Positions 45,511 to 53,664 of a stretch of 56,713 nucleotides of DNA are shown here, one piece after another (position 1 is the first letter of the stretch; each line of letters begins with the position of its first letter). The stretch spans positions 1,659,401-1,716,113 of the forward strand of contig NZ_CM002128.1 of NCBI RefSeq assembly GCF_000448565.1. The letters run 5' to 3'. Source of the DNA: Streptococcus sp. HSISM1. GTDB lineage: Bacteria; Bacillota; Bacilli; Lactobacillales; Streptococcaceae. The notes beneath the pieces are model-generated. The model had not been told where the DNA came from and searched no databases. It was given only the letters and a program-made list of their open reading frames with translations. The position numbers and the translations under genes are program-made.

Positions 45511-47349
45511 TTAAGAGCGTTGATAGAGTTTGAAATGACGGTATTTCTTCTCAACGAGACGATAATTTTCTTTGAGCAAGTCCTTCATTTTGGAGGTCAA
45601 TTCTACCTGATTATTGACCACAATATACTTGGGTTCAGACCGATCGATTTGTTGGGTTACATTTGTCCGGTTTTCATTAATCCCCAGATAAGAAGTCGGG
45701 GTCAATAAGGCAGAAGCTGCCAAACGATCGCTTTCTTGATAGAGAATAGCTGTCGTATCCCAAGCATAGATGGTATCTTTGGCCTTGCTATGGTTATGAA
45801 TGTAGCTAGCAATAGCGCTCCGTTCACTGGATTGACCAGACTGAAGCACCAGATCTTGAACCACTGGATTCGCCAACAGATAGATAAGGGCTACTAGTGG
45901 TAAGAAAACTTGGCTCGTAAAGTAAGCAGCCCAAACTTCCTTGTTTTTCTTCTTCCGACCACGACGCTCGATCCCATCGTTTTCTTCCCCATCTCGTGAG
46001 AACCAAATCGCAAACAAGGGAAGAACAAATGGCAACATCGGTAACAATTGGTAAGCCCCTTGTTCCGGAAGAACAATCGACACGATAAGGACTACCAAGC
46101 TACCTGCCCATCCTATAAAGCGGAAGATTCGGCGAGCACTGCTACTTTGCTTCGTAAAGGACATCAAGAAGGCAGAGACCAGACCAAAGGCGAGCGCCAA
46201 CAGTCCGTAATAAATGACGTTACTGAAGGTCTGTCCATTGGTGAAATTCAAGGCATTAAAGACATAGGTCACTTGGTTAATGGCATAACCAAAAGTCTGA
46301 TTCAAAACGGTGATATAGCCAATTGGATAAAAGACGAGTGAAAAACCAAGGAGAGCTGCTAGCAGTTGATAAAAGCCACGCGCCCATCTCTTCTGCTTGA
46401 TGTTAAAGGCTGTTAATCCAAGGAAGGCCAACAAATAAAACAAGGCACTAGTCATCGGATCAATCAAGAATGCCACAGCTGCAATCGCACCATAAAGGAT
46501 AAAGCCTTCATCCTTACGATGTCCAATCAGATAAGCCAAAATGAAATTCATGCTGGCAAATAGGATTGGAAGGCTAAAGAGAGTCACATAAGTCCCTCCA
46601 AAACCAAGGCCTAACACCAAGAAATAAAAGAGTAACTGGACATTCTTCGCTGTATCTTTATCAGACACCAGCAAGCGCACAACCCGATAGAGGTAAGTCC
46701 CCGCAAAGAAGAGGGCAATCGCTTGAAGGATCATCAAGATCCAATGTCCACCAGCTAAACTTCCCAACCAGTTGATTGCATAATAGAGCAGACCATTGGT
46801 TCCGTAAAAATCACCAAACGGTACTTGACCCTTGGTCATTGCCCAGCCAGCATACAAGTTTTGAGATTGTTGATTGGTTGCAAAACGGGTTAAAAATGGC
46901 ACCCCGACATGCAGTAAACTAATCAAGAGACTCAACACAAAAGGAATCGCTAGGGGCACTGGACGCTTGGATTGACGACGGATCGGCTCAACTGCCACAT
47001 CTGCTTCTAGCTCTTCCGTATTCTCTTCTACCTTAGATGCTTCCGCTTTTGCCGCTTCAACTCCCGCCTTACGCGAACGACGACTCATCCGACTGAGCGT
47101 TTGCTCCGCTTCCTGTTCAGATTCTTGTGTAGGTTCTGCTACTGCTTCTGGCTTGGCATCACGAATTTCCTCTGATGCCTCCATTGCAACCGGCTCCTCC
47201 AAGACTTCTGCCTGCTGGCTATGAGTCGGCTCTTCTTCACGAAAGACTGATTTATCTAGCACTTCGCGAATTTCACGTGTATCCTGAAAACTGTCTCCCA
47301 CGTGAAGCCCTAACTTTTTCGAAGTCATTTCTTGCTCTTTTTCGCTCAT
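45511..47349 (-). CDS. Large membrane protein, Ccs4-like, glycosyltransferase-C-like topology
   Basis: 612 residues. A long acidic N-terminal part (1-125, rich in Glu) is followed by about 11 hydrophobic segments and a C-terminal soluble domain with TIYAWDTTAILYQESDR. The pattern GWAMTKGQVPFGDFYGTNG after the first span resembles polyprenyl-sugar-dependent mannosyltransferase-like (GT-C) proteins. Gene order places it where pneumococcus has the competence-induced gene ccs4. No SigX box is seen here, only a SigA promoter. Function is not established. Confidence 0.8.
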   Translation of the reverse strand: MSEKEQEMTSKKLGLHVGDSFQDTREIREVLDKSVFREEEPTHSQQAEVLEEPVAMEASEEIRDAKPEAVAEPTQESEQEAEQTLSRMSRRSRKAGVEAAKAEASKVEENTEELEADVAVEPIRRQSKRPVPLAIPFVLSLLISLLHVGVPFLTRFATNQQSQNLYAGWAMTKGQVPFGDFYGTNGLLYYAINWLGSLAGGHWILMILQAIALFFAGTYLYRVVRLLVSDKDTAKNVQLLFYFLVLGLGFGGTYVTLFSLPILFASMNFILAYLIGHRKDEGFILYGAIAAVAFLIDPMTSALFYLLAFLGLTAFNIKQKRWARGFYQLLAALLGFSLVFYPIGYITVLNQTFGYAINQVTYVFNALNFTNGQTFSNVIYYGLLALAFGLVSAFLMSFTKQSSSARRIFRFIGWAGSLVVLIVSIVLPEQGAYQLLPMLPFVLPLFAIWFSRDGEENDGIERRGRKKKNKEVWAAYFTSQVFLPLVALIYLLANPVVQDLVLQSGQSSERSAIASYIHNHSKAKDTIYAWDTTAILYQESDRLAASALLTPTSYLGINENRTNVTQQIDRSEPKYIVVNNQVELTSKMKDLLKENYRLVEKKYRHFKLYQRS

Positions 47350-47413
47350 TCTTTTTCCTTTTCTTCGCTATTCCTCTGCTCTTTCCTTTTAGAAAAAAGC
47401 CCATTATCTTCTC

Positions 47414-47442
47414 TAGTATACCAAATTCTGCCGACCCTGTCA
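47414..47442 (-). promoter_or_regulatory. Promoter of the Ccs4-like gene
   Basis: Minus strand CTGACA, 17 nt, TATACT with an extended TGG. Confidence 0.7.
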
Positions 47443-47465
47443 GCCTCTTGCCACATAGTCCTATG

Positions 47466-47500
47466 GAAAAAGAGTCAGATCTCTCAGCTTCTGACTCTTT
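47466..47500 (-). terminator. Terminator of the cardiolipin synthase gene
   Basis: AAAGAGTCAGA and TCTGACTCTTT pair perfectly over 11 bp with a 10-nt loop, followed by T-run on the minus strand. Confidence 0.88.
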
Positions 47501-47520
47501 CTTCTGTATTCCCACACCTA

Positions 47521-49056
47521 TTACAACATCGGTGCGAACAATTGCATAATTTCCTTGATTAAGCTTTGGTGCCATGTAAAGCGGAAGGTATCTTCCGTGA
47601 TTTCTTGGGATACTTCAAAGATGTGGTCAAAATCCGCCCGAATCTCTTTCAGAGCAGGCGTCCGATACATCCAGACAGCATTTTCATAGTGATGGACTAA
47701 ACTGCGGTAATCAAAGTTAATCGACCCTACAACCGCCATTTCATCATCGGCAAGAACTTGCTTGCTATGGACAAAACCAGGCGTGTACTCATAGATTTTC
47801 ACACCAGCATCCATCAGATCCAAGTAAGCCCCACGCGTAACAATTTGGATCAATTTTTTATCCGGAATATGCGGAGTCACGATGCGAACATCCACCCCAC
47901 GAAGGGCTGCATTGCGGATATCCTCTGTCAAATCATAATCGATGATCAAGTAAGGAGTCGTGATATAGACGTAATCTGTCGACTGGTTGATCATATTTTG
48001 ATAGACCGTCTTTCCAACCTGCGACTTGTAAATCGGTTTAGGACCGCTTCCATAGGGAATGTATAATCCTTCACCTTCGACCGCCTTGTTTTCAATATGG
48101 TAACGGTCAAAATCTTCTATTTCTCCACGGTTGATGTACCAGTTCATGAGAAAAAGTCGGGTCAAGGCCTTAACAGCTCGTCCATCTAAACGGATGGCAC
48201 TGTCCTTCCAGTGACCAAACCGCTCAATGTGATTGATGTACTCGTCTGCCAGATTGACCCCACCCGTATAGCCGATCTGCCCATCAATGACCAGAATCTT
48301 TCGGTGGTCTCGGTTATTATAAGCCACCGTTAAGCGGGGAATCACCTTGTTAAATTTATGGGCATCAATCCCCATTTTTCTCAATCGTTTGGTATAGTTT
48401 CCAGCCAAGGTTGCCATACAGCCGATATCGTCATAAAGGAGTTTGACTTCGACCCCCTCTTTCACTTTCTGCTCTAAAATTTCTAGGATACTGTTCCACA
48501 TCAAACCCTCATCAATGATGTAAAACTCGATGAAGATAAATTTTTTCGCCGCTCTCAGATCCTCTAGTAGTTGCTCATACATCTCCTCCCCTAGAGGGTA
48601 AAAGGTTGATGCCGTCCCATTGTAGAGATCCGCATTGTGGTCCATGGATAAAATCGACTTGACCAAGCCATAAACCGCCTTGCTTTCTTGCTTGAGCTCC
48701 TTACGCAACTGATGACTATTGTCCTCTCGAAACTTCATGGACTCCATATTTTTCAGCTGGATCATTTCCTTTTTGGACAAACGCCGCTCGCCAAACATGA
48801 GGTATAAAAGCGATCCAAAGACAGGAATGACGGCAATCAAGAGCCAGGTCACCTTATTTTCAGGCGGGGTATTTCGATTAACAATAGCTAAGATTGTCGA
48901 CACATATAAGAGCCCAATGACTGCAACAGATAGCCAATGAGGGAACCATCTATTGAGCCAGAAGAAGGCCGCAAAGGATGCCCATAGTTCAAAGCCCATA
49001 AACAAAATACTAAATCCATATTTGGACATTAATAGACGTAATTTTCTAAAGGTCAC
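47521..49056 (-). CDS. cls: Cardiolipin synthase
   Basis: 511-residue membrane phospholipase D-type enzyme joining two phosphatidylglycerols. Two N-terminal membrane spans, then two HKD motifs: HRKILVIDGQIGYTGG and HSKQVLADDEMAVVGS. The start is GTG 49056, five bases after GGAGG; longer in-frame starts run through the promoter. It is monocistronic with its own promoter and terminator, and lies between folC-side genes and ccs4 as in pneumococcus. Confidence 0.95.
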   Translation of the reverse strand: MTFRKLRLLMSKYGFSILFMGFELWASFAAFFWLNRWFPHWLSVAVIGLLYVSTILAIVNRNTPPENKVTWLLIAVIPVFGSLLYLMFGERRLSKKEMIQLKNMESMKFREDNSHQLRKELKQESKAVYGLVKSILSMDHNADLYNGTASTFYPLGEEMYEQLLEDLRAAKKFIFIEFYIIDEGLMWNSILEILEQKVKEGVEVKLLYDDIGCMATLAGNYTKRLRKMGIDAHKFNKVIPRLTVAYNNRDHRKILVIDGQIGYTGGVNLADEYINHIERFGHWKDSAIRLDGRAVKALTRLFLMNWYINRGEIEDFDRYHIENKAVEGEGLYIPYGSGPKPIYKSQVGKTVYQNMINQSTDYVYITTPYLIIDYDLTEDIRNAALRGVDVRIVTPHIPDKKLIQIVTRGAYLDLMDAGVKIYEYTPGFVHSKQVLADDEMAVVGSINFDYRSLVHHYENAVWMYRTPALKEIRADFDHIFEVSQEITEDTFRFTWHQSLIKEIMQLFAPML

Positions 49057-49081
49057 AGCATCCTCCTTTTTTCTTTCTACT

Positions 49082-49110
49082 AGTATACCAATTCTTTTTA
49101 CCCGTTGCAA
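49082..49110 (-). promoter_or_regulatory. cls promoter
   Basis: Minus strand TTGCAA (49105-49110), 17 nt, TATACT (49082-49087) with an extended TGG. Confidence 0.85.
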
Positions 49111-49137
49111 CGACCAACCAAGCCCCTTCTAGACAAA

Positions 49138-49322
49138 CAAAAAGAGAGTGGGACAAAAGTCCTAGCCTCTCAATTATTTTTGGATTGTCGAGCAAGACGC
49201 AGTGGTTGAGTGGGCTCTACTACGCTGATTTCGTCAGCTTTTTCAGCCCTACTCAACTTTGCGGAGGTAGGACGACGAAATCGAATTCTAACGAATTACC
49301 GATTTCTGTCCCACTCTCTCTT
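49138..49322. repeat. Structured intergenic repeat A, copy 4 (minus-sense context)
   Basis: Same block order as copy 2, but the left end reads AGAGAGTGGGACA, an exact inverse of its right end TGTCCCACTCTCT. In the third stem, GTAGGAC/GTCCCAC pairs only when read on the minus strand (G-U), which is the strand transcribed here. Confidence 0.88.
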
Positions 49323-49332
49323 GTTTCATCCC

Positions 49333-49742
49333 TTATTGCTTGGTCAAAACGATAATCCCTTGATCATCCTCTGCTTGCTCCAGATCTTCTAGCGACAACT
49401 GATTCCCTTCGATCCGATAGCGATAGGGTTCATCCCCGATACGCATGGATTGATTGACCGGATCAATACTGACCTCTTTGGTCTCTTCTTCTCCATCAGC
49501 ATCTTGTACCATAAACGTGCCTTTTCGCCCCGTCACAACTAAGAGAATCGTATTTTCCTCGTCCTGTCCTCGATAACTGCCATCTATGGACACTCCTTCT
49601 TTCTGTTCTTCACTCGCCGAAGTCATAGTCTGTGATGAAGTTGACGTCTGTTTGCTCGAAGTCTGTGTTGCTTTTTCTTGCTGGCTACAAGCAGTCAGGA
49701 AAAGGGCTACTGCCAAGGTCAGTATAGACATGATTTTTTCAT
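49333..49742 (-). CDS. Small lipoprotein of unknown function; start broken by a one-base loss
   Basis: A lipobox (LTAC) follows a hydrophobic stretch SILTLAVALF, then a Ser/Thr-rich spacer and a compact beta domain with DGSYRGQDEENTILLV and PYRYRIEGNQLSLED. ATG 49742 has AAAGGAG at correct spacing and would start MKKIMSIL, but only if the A6 run 49734-49739 (minus strand) had seven bases. With it the gene is exactly 137 codons. As written, in-frame starts are ATG 49764 (no ribosome site) or ATG 49731 (no basic n-region). Pneumococcus has a small hypothetical gene here between folC and cls. Confidence 0.75.
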
Positions 49743-49818
49743 TAAGATCGGCTCCTTTCGCCATAACCGTATACTATCTACCACCAGTATACGCCAAGAA
49801 AGTCTTTAGGTCAATTGT

Positions 49819-51051
49819 TTACCCCTCTAATAAAAATGCCCTTACTTCCGCAATAAAATACAAGGATCCTGTCACAAATAAGACTTCATCTGGACGACTC
49901 TGATCCATAAATTCTTTGATATAGGCCTTGTAGTCAGCTACATAGGGCAAGTCTTGTCGGTCACCTTGTGCCACCACTTCTCCGTAATGGAAGGTTGTCA
50001 AAATCAATTCAGCTTCTGGCAATCCCGCTTGAAGCGTTTGGAGCATCCCGCTATAATCTTTTCGCTTGAGGGCTCCAAATAAAATCTTCACGCGCTTTCC
50101 TGCTAAGCTATTGGCAAACTCGATCAAGCGCAACATAGCATGAGGATTATGAGCGCCATCCAGATACACCTGGTCGCCAAATAACTCTAGACGGCCCGGC
50201 CACCTTGTCTCTTGCAAGGCGTGCTTGACCTGCTCCATATCCACTTCTTGATCTAGGCCCTCCATATAGAGGAAAAAGGCCTCCAAAGCTACTGCAGCAT
50301 TTTCCCGTTGGTAATCACCCTTCAAGCCCAGAGACGGCAAGACAATATCCACACTTTCATTCCAAAAGCGATCCTGCTCTATGCCAAAATCTTTCTGGAA
50401 GGCGTGGAGACCCACAGCCAATTGCTCCGCTTTTTCTTGACAAACAGCTATAGCATCATCCGATAAGGGACCCACCACAGCTTTCTTGCCCTTCTTAAAG
50501 ATTCCTGCCTTTTGCTGGGCGATTTCCGCAATCGTCCCTCCCAGTGTTTCCTGGTGATCCAGGCCAACCGAAGTGATCACTGCGATCTCTCCTGTCACTA
50601 CATTGGTCGTATCTAGAAGCCCACCGATGCCAACTTCCAACAAGACTACATCCACAGCTTGTTCCTTAAAATACAAGAGGGCCATGAGGCAGATAATCTC
50701 AAAATAAGAGAGTTGGTCCTGGGTTTGAAGCAAGGTCTGCTCCATTTGTTGGACTTCTTGACCAATCCGAGTAAAATCTTCATCTGAAATCGGCTGATCC
50801 CCAATACAAATCCGATCATGGATACTGATCATATGAGGAGAGGTAAAGGTCCCAACCTTCTTTCCGTGAGCCATCAATAATTGACGCAGAAAGGCGATTG
50901 TGGATCCCTTCCCATTGGTTCCTGTCACATGAAGGATCGGGTATGCCTTATCCGGCCTCCCTAAAAGGCTCACTGCCTGCTCCATACGATCCAGTCCCGA
51001 TCGAAAATTCAGACCGATCCGACTATTCATCCATTGCTCAATCTTATTCAC
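49819..51051 (-). CDS. folC: Folylpolyglutamate/dihydrofolate synthase
   Basis: 410-residue Mur-ligase-type ATP enzyme adding glutamate to folates. P-loop HVTGTNGKGSTIAF, TSPHMISIHDRI, and the substrate loop LEVGIGGLLDTTNVV are all present, and DGAHNPHAMLRL marks the C-terminal domain. It follows ireB-ruvX-DUF1292 on the same strand, across a hairpin array that may reduce its expression. Confidence 0.96.
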   Translation of the reverse strand: MNKIEQWMNSRIGLNFRSGLDRMEQAVSLLGRPDKAYPILHVTGTNGKGSTIAFLRQLLMAHGKKVGTFTSPHMISIHDRICIGDQPISDEDFTRIGQEVQQMEQTLLQTQDQLSYFEIICLMALLYFKEQAVDVVLLEVGIGGLLDTTNVVTGEIAVITSVGLDHQETLGGTIAEIAQQKAGIFKKGKKAVVGPLSDDAIAVCQEKAEQLAVGLHAFQKDFGIEQDRFWNESVDIVLPSLGLKGDYQRENAAVALEAFFLYMEGLDQEVDMEQVKHALQETRWPGRLELFGDQVYLDGAHNPHAMLRLIEFANSLAGKRVKILFGALKRKDYSGMLQTLQAGLPEAELILTTFHYGEVVAQGDRQDLPYVADYKAYIKEFMDQSRPDEVLFVTGSLYFIAEVRAFLLEG

Positions 51052-51136
51052 ATCTTCCTCCTAAAAGAAAAAAGCGACAAAACCTCTTCTGACGTTTGCG
51101 CTCCTTTCTTTTGTAGTTATTTCTTTCTCATTTTAC

Positions 51137-51312
51137 AGCAGGTCCATCGGACTTCCTGCTTTTTCTTGTTTCTTGAAGCAGGGCTAAAAACGTCCCCCGG
51201 ACTTACCAGCTCTCTCGTATTTCTAGGAGCTGGGCTAAAAACGTCCCCCGGACGTTTCAACTCTTTCTAGTTTCTAGGAGTTGAGGTGATACAGTCTCCC
51301 AGACTGTATCAC
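51137..51312. repeat. Hairpin array (repeat B) between DUF1292 and folC
   Basis: Three units of about 50-55 nt each contain a stem with a TCTNGTTTCT-type loop: CCTGCT/AGCAGG, CCAGCTC/GAGCTGG and TCAACTC/GAGTTGA. Alternating small stems follow: GTCC-ATC-GGAC, GTCC-CCC-GGAC, AAACGTCC-CCC-GGACGTTT, and finally the perfect 12-bp stem with CCC loop at 51286-51312, which includes the stop codon of the DUF1292 gene. Confidence 0.85.
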
Positions 51313-51614
51313 TCCTCCATAAAGCTGTTGAAGACTTCTTCGATCATATCCCATTCTGCATCTGAGTCTTCTGGGATTGGTTGAAGGTCGCCTTCTGTTC
51401 CGTCTTCGTTTTCTGTAAATGAATAAGCTTGAATTTCAACTTCGCCATTTTCATCTTCTTCTGCATTTGCAGGGATCAAAAGGACATAGTTCTTTCCAAA
51501 CTCTTCTTTGCCATCGATGGTCAAAAGAATTTCAAACAAGGTTTCATTTCCTTGCTCATCCACCAATGTGATTAATTCACGTTCTTCATGGTCGTGGTTA
51601 TGATCATGTGCCAT
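51309..51614 (-). CDS. DUF1292 family protein
   Basis: 101 residues, very acidic, with a His-rich N-terminus ([13 protein letters not shown]) and the family core [19 protein letters not shown]. The histidines could bind metal, though this is not shown. Function unknown. It is found after ruvX in most lactic acid bacteria and streptococci. Its stop codon lies in the stem of the adjoining hairpin array. Confidence 0.92.
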   Translation of the reverse strand: MAHDHNHDHEERELITLVDEQGNETLFEILLTIDGKEEFGKNYVLLIPANAEEDENGEVEIQAYSFTENEDGTEGDLQPIPEDSDAEWDMIEEVFNSFMEE

Positions 51615-51636
51615 ACTATTCTTCCTCGTTTTCTTT

Positions 51637-52056
51637 CTAAAAATTACGATCTAAATAATTTTGTAAAATGAGCTGCGCTGCTAACTTATCAATAACTTTT
51701 TTGCGTTTGCTACGGCTAATATCTGCTTGCTCAATCAACATCCGCTCTGCAGCAACTGTCGTCAACCGTTCGTCTTGGTAGTCGACAGGCAACCCAAACT
51801 TTTCAGCAATCATCGTGCCGTAAGCCTGACTGGCTTCCACACGCGGTCCGCTGGTGTTGTTCATGTTTTTCGGCAAACCTACAACAAAACGGTCTACCTT
51901 GTATTGAGCTACTAATTCGGCTAAGCGCTCCAAACCGAATTCTTTTTTGTCTTCATCGATTTGGATGATTTCAAGACCTTGAGCTGTAAAACCGAGAGGA
52001 TCACTCACAGCAACCCCGACGGTCTTTGAGCCAACATCCAATCCCATAATTCTCAT
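51637..52056 (-). CDS. ruvX: RuvX/YqgF-type nuclease
   Basis: 139-residue RNase H-like protein with [17 protein letters not shown] (first acidic residue), [11 protein letters not shown] and [10 protein letters not shown], and a C-terminal Asp in [12 protein letters not shown]. The family is linked to Holliday junction resolution and pre-16S rRNA processing. The start shares one base with the ireB stop, so translation is coupled. Confidence 0.95.
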   Translation of the reverse strand: MRIMGLDVGSKTVGVAVSDPLGFTAQGLEIIQIDEDKKEFGLERLAELVAQYKVDRFVVGLPKNMNNTSGPRVEASQAYGTMIAEKFGLPVDYQDERLTTVAAERMLIEQADISRSKRKKVIDKLAAQLILQNYLDRNF

Positions 52057-52322
52057 TAGAGGTCTATTCCTTGCCCTTTCAAATAATAACGTACCAATTC
52101 TTCCACGATTTCATCTCGTTCATATTTACGAATTTGGTTCCGTGCATTATTATAACGAGGTACATAGGCAGGATCACCACTGAGTACGTATCCTACGATT
52201 TGATTAATTGGATTGTAGCCTTTTTCATCTAGTGATAAGTACACATCTTTCAAGGTCTCGCTAATTTCCTTACGATTTGAATCATCAAGATTAAAACGTA
52301 CTGTTTCATCTGTAAATCCCAC
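52056..52322 (-). CDS. ireB: IreB family regulatory phosphoprotein (DUF965)
   Basis: 88 residues with ETVRFNLDD and the highly conserved [18 protein letters not shown]. In enterococci IreB is phosphorylated by the PASTA kinase and limits cephalosporin resistance. Start codon GTG, with GAGGG upstream. First gene of ireB-ruvX-DUF1292. Confidence 0.95.
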   Translation of the reverse strand: MGFTDETVRFNLDDSNRKEISETLKDVYLSLDEKGYNPINQIVGYVLSGDPAYVPRYNNARNQIRKYERDEIVEELVRYYLKGQGIDL

Positions 52323-52352
52323 AAGAACACCCTCTTTCCTTAGAATATTACT

Positions 52353-52381
52353 ATTATACCATAATCAAGAGTTTTCCACAA
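52353..52381 (-). promoter_or_regulatory. ireB-ruvX promoter
   Basis: Minus strand TTGTGG (52376-52381), 17 nt, TATAAT (52353-52358) with an extended TGG. Confidence 0.75.
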
Positions 52382-52445
52382 CGGTCAAGCCCTTGATTTT
52401 ACAGCTTTTTCAAGCATTTTTGTGCTATTTCAGTTAAACTGTTTT

Positions 52446-53042
52446 TTATTTTTGCTCACTTGCTCCAGCATTGATAAGATTGTCCGCAAATTGACTCGGT
52501 GTCAACTTCAACAACTCCGGCAAGTGATTGTTTTTGAAGTAGGTCATCCCTTCAGCCTTCTTCACATCCATCGCTTCAAAATCATAAGTGATCGTCACCT
52601 TGTATTCATTCTCATTTTCCAAGGTCAAATCAGCTGTGAAACCTGGTACTGTCAAAGCTTCCTTAAAGGCATCGTCCTTGTTAAAGGATTCTCTCAATTG
52701 CTTTTGCGCTTCCTCGACTCCAACCTGTTGGATCCCTTTTTTCAACTCCTCATCGGTTGCCGTCACATTGATGGTCTCCAATTTTTTAAAGGTGTTCCCC
52801 ACATAGGTGACGATTTGCGTTTGTTGTGTCCCCTTGTCATCTTTTGGAAAAACAAAGGTTCTTGTAACTACTTGATTTTCTTCAGCCTTTTGCAAGATAC
52901 TCTTATTATCCTTTTGCAGCTGTTCTGCTTTCGCTTTAATTGCTTTTTGCTCACTTGAGGTTGGCGTTTTCACTTGCTTTTTTTGACCGCATCCCGTCAA
53001 ACACAAGACAAGCGCACCCAATAAGAAGATTTTTCTTTTCAT
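52446..53042 (-). CDS. DUF1307-type (YehR-like) lipoprotein
   Basis: 198 residues. The signal MKRKIFLLGALVLCLTGC has lipobox LTGC. A coiled Lys/Glu/Gln-rich stretch (30-55) precedes a beta domain with TRTFVFPKDDKGTQQTQIVTY, as in YehR-type DUF1307 lipoproteins. Function unknown. Single gene between spxA and ireB. Confidence 0.85.
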   Translation of the reverse strand: MKRKIFLLGALVLCLTGCGQKKQVKTPTSSEQKAIKAKAEQLQKDNKSILQKAEENQVVTRTFVFPKDDKGTQQTQIVTYVGNTFKKLETINVTATDEELKKGIQQVGVEEAQKQLRESFNKDDAFKEALTVPGFTADLTLENENEYKVTITYDFEAMDVKKAEGMTYFKNNHLPELLKLTPSQFADNLINAGASEQK

Positions 53043-53141
53043 TTTCCATTCCTTACTAGTTATTGTTTTCTAAAATATTGTATCATAGATTTCGTAAAAT
53101 GGCGCAGTAAACTGCTTTTCATTTCGATTTTTAAAAAAGAA

Positions 53142-53174
53142 AAAATCAGAAACAAATGGTTTCTGATTTTCAAT
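53142..53174 (-). terminator. Terminator of spxA
   Basis: AAAATCAGAAAC and GTTTCTGATTTT form a perfect 12-bp stem with a 5-nt loop; T-rich on the minus strand. Confidence 0.92.
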
Positions 53175-53178
53175 CACT

Positions 53179-53577
53179 TTAAAGGGCTGCACGCATCCGT
53201 GCTTCCGCATTTTCTACATTTCGAACAGATCGTGGCAAGAAAGCACGAATATCGTCTTCTTTGTAGCCCACTTGGAGACGTTTGTCATCTACCAAGATCG
53301 GACTTTTAAGAATACGAGGTGTTTCCATGATGATATCAATGACTTCGTTAACACTCAAGTCTTCGATGTCCACTCCTAGATTTTTAGCGTATCGATTTTT
53401 TGAAGAGACAATACTTGCCACTCCATTTTCAGTCTTTGTAAGAATATCCAACAATTCTTCTTTGGTGATCCCTTCCTTACCGAGGTTTTGTTCTTTATAA
53501 GTTAGCTGGTGAGCGTTGAGCCAAGTCTTTGCTTTTTTACAGCTGGTGCAACTTGACACTGTATAAATTTTAATCAT
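53179..53577 (-). CDS. spxA: Spx-family transcriptional regulator
   Basis: 132-residue ArsC-like fold that binds the RNA polymerase alpha C-terminal domain. The redox switch CTSC (Cys10/Cys13) is in SSCTSCKKAKTWL, and RILKSPILVDDKRLQVGY is typical. It controls oxidative stress genes; streptococci usually have two Spx proteins and I cannot say firmly which this is. A palindrome lies in its leader. Confidence 0.95.
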   Translation of the reverse strand: MIKIYTVSSCTSCKKAKTWLNAHQLTYKEQNLGKEGITKEELLDILTKTENGVASIVSSKNRYAKNLGVDIEDLSVNEVIDIIMETPRILKSPILVDDKRLQVGYKEDDIRAFLPRSVRNVENAEARMRAAL

Positions 53578-53597
53578 GCATGCACTCCTTTCGCTAC

Positions 53598-53626
53598 ACG
53601 ATAATACTATCGTATTAAATTATAAC
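53598..53626 (-). promoter_or_regulatory. spxA promoter with inverted repeat in the leader
   Basis: Minus strand TATAAT is at about 53618-53623. Just downstream ACGATA-ATAC-TATCGT (53598-53613) forms a perfect 6-bp inverted repeat before AAAGGAG. Confidence 0.55.
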
Positions 53627-53664
53627 ACAAAAACCATCAGTCTAGCGACCTATTTTGAAAAAAA

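Noticed and set aside
45511-47349. Competence control of the Ccs4-like gene
   Set aside because: Its upstream region holds only a SigA-type promoter; no TACGAATA was found, so induction cannot be claimed here.
47175-47549. Plus-strand frames before and over the Ccs4-like gene start
   Set aside because: They overlap its promoter and the cls terminator and show no conserved features.
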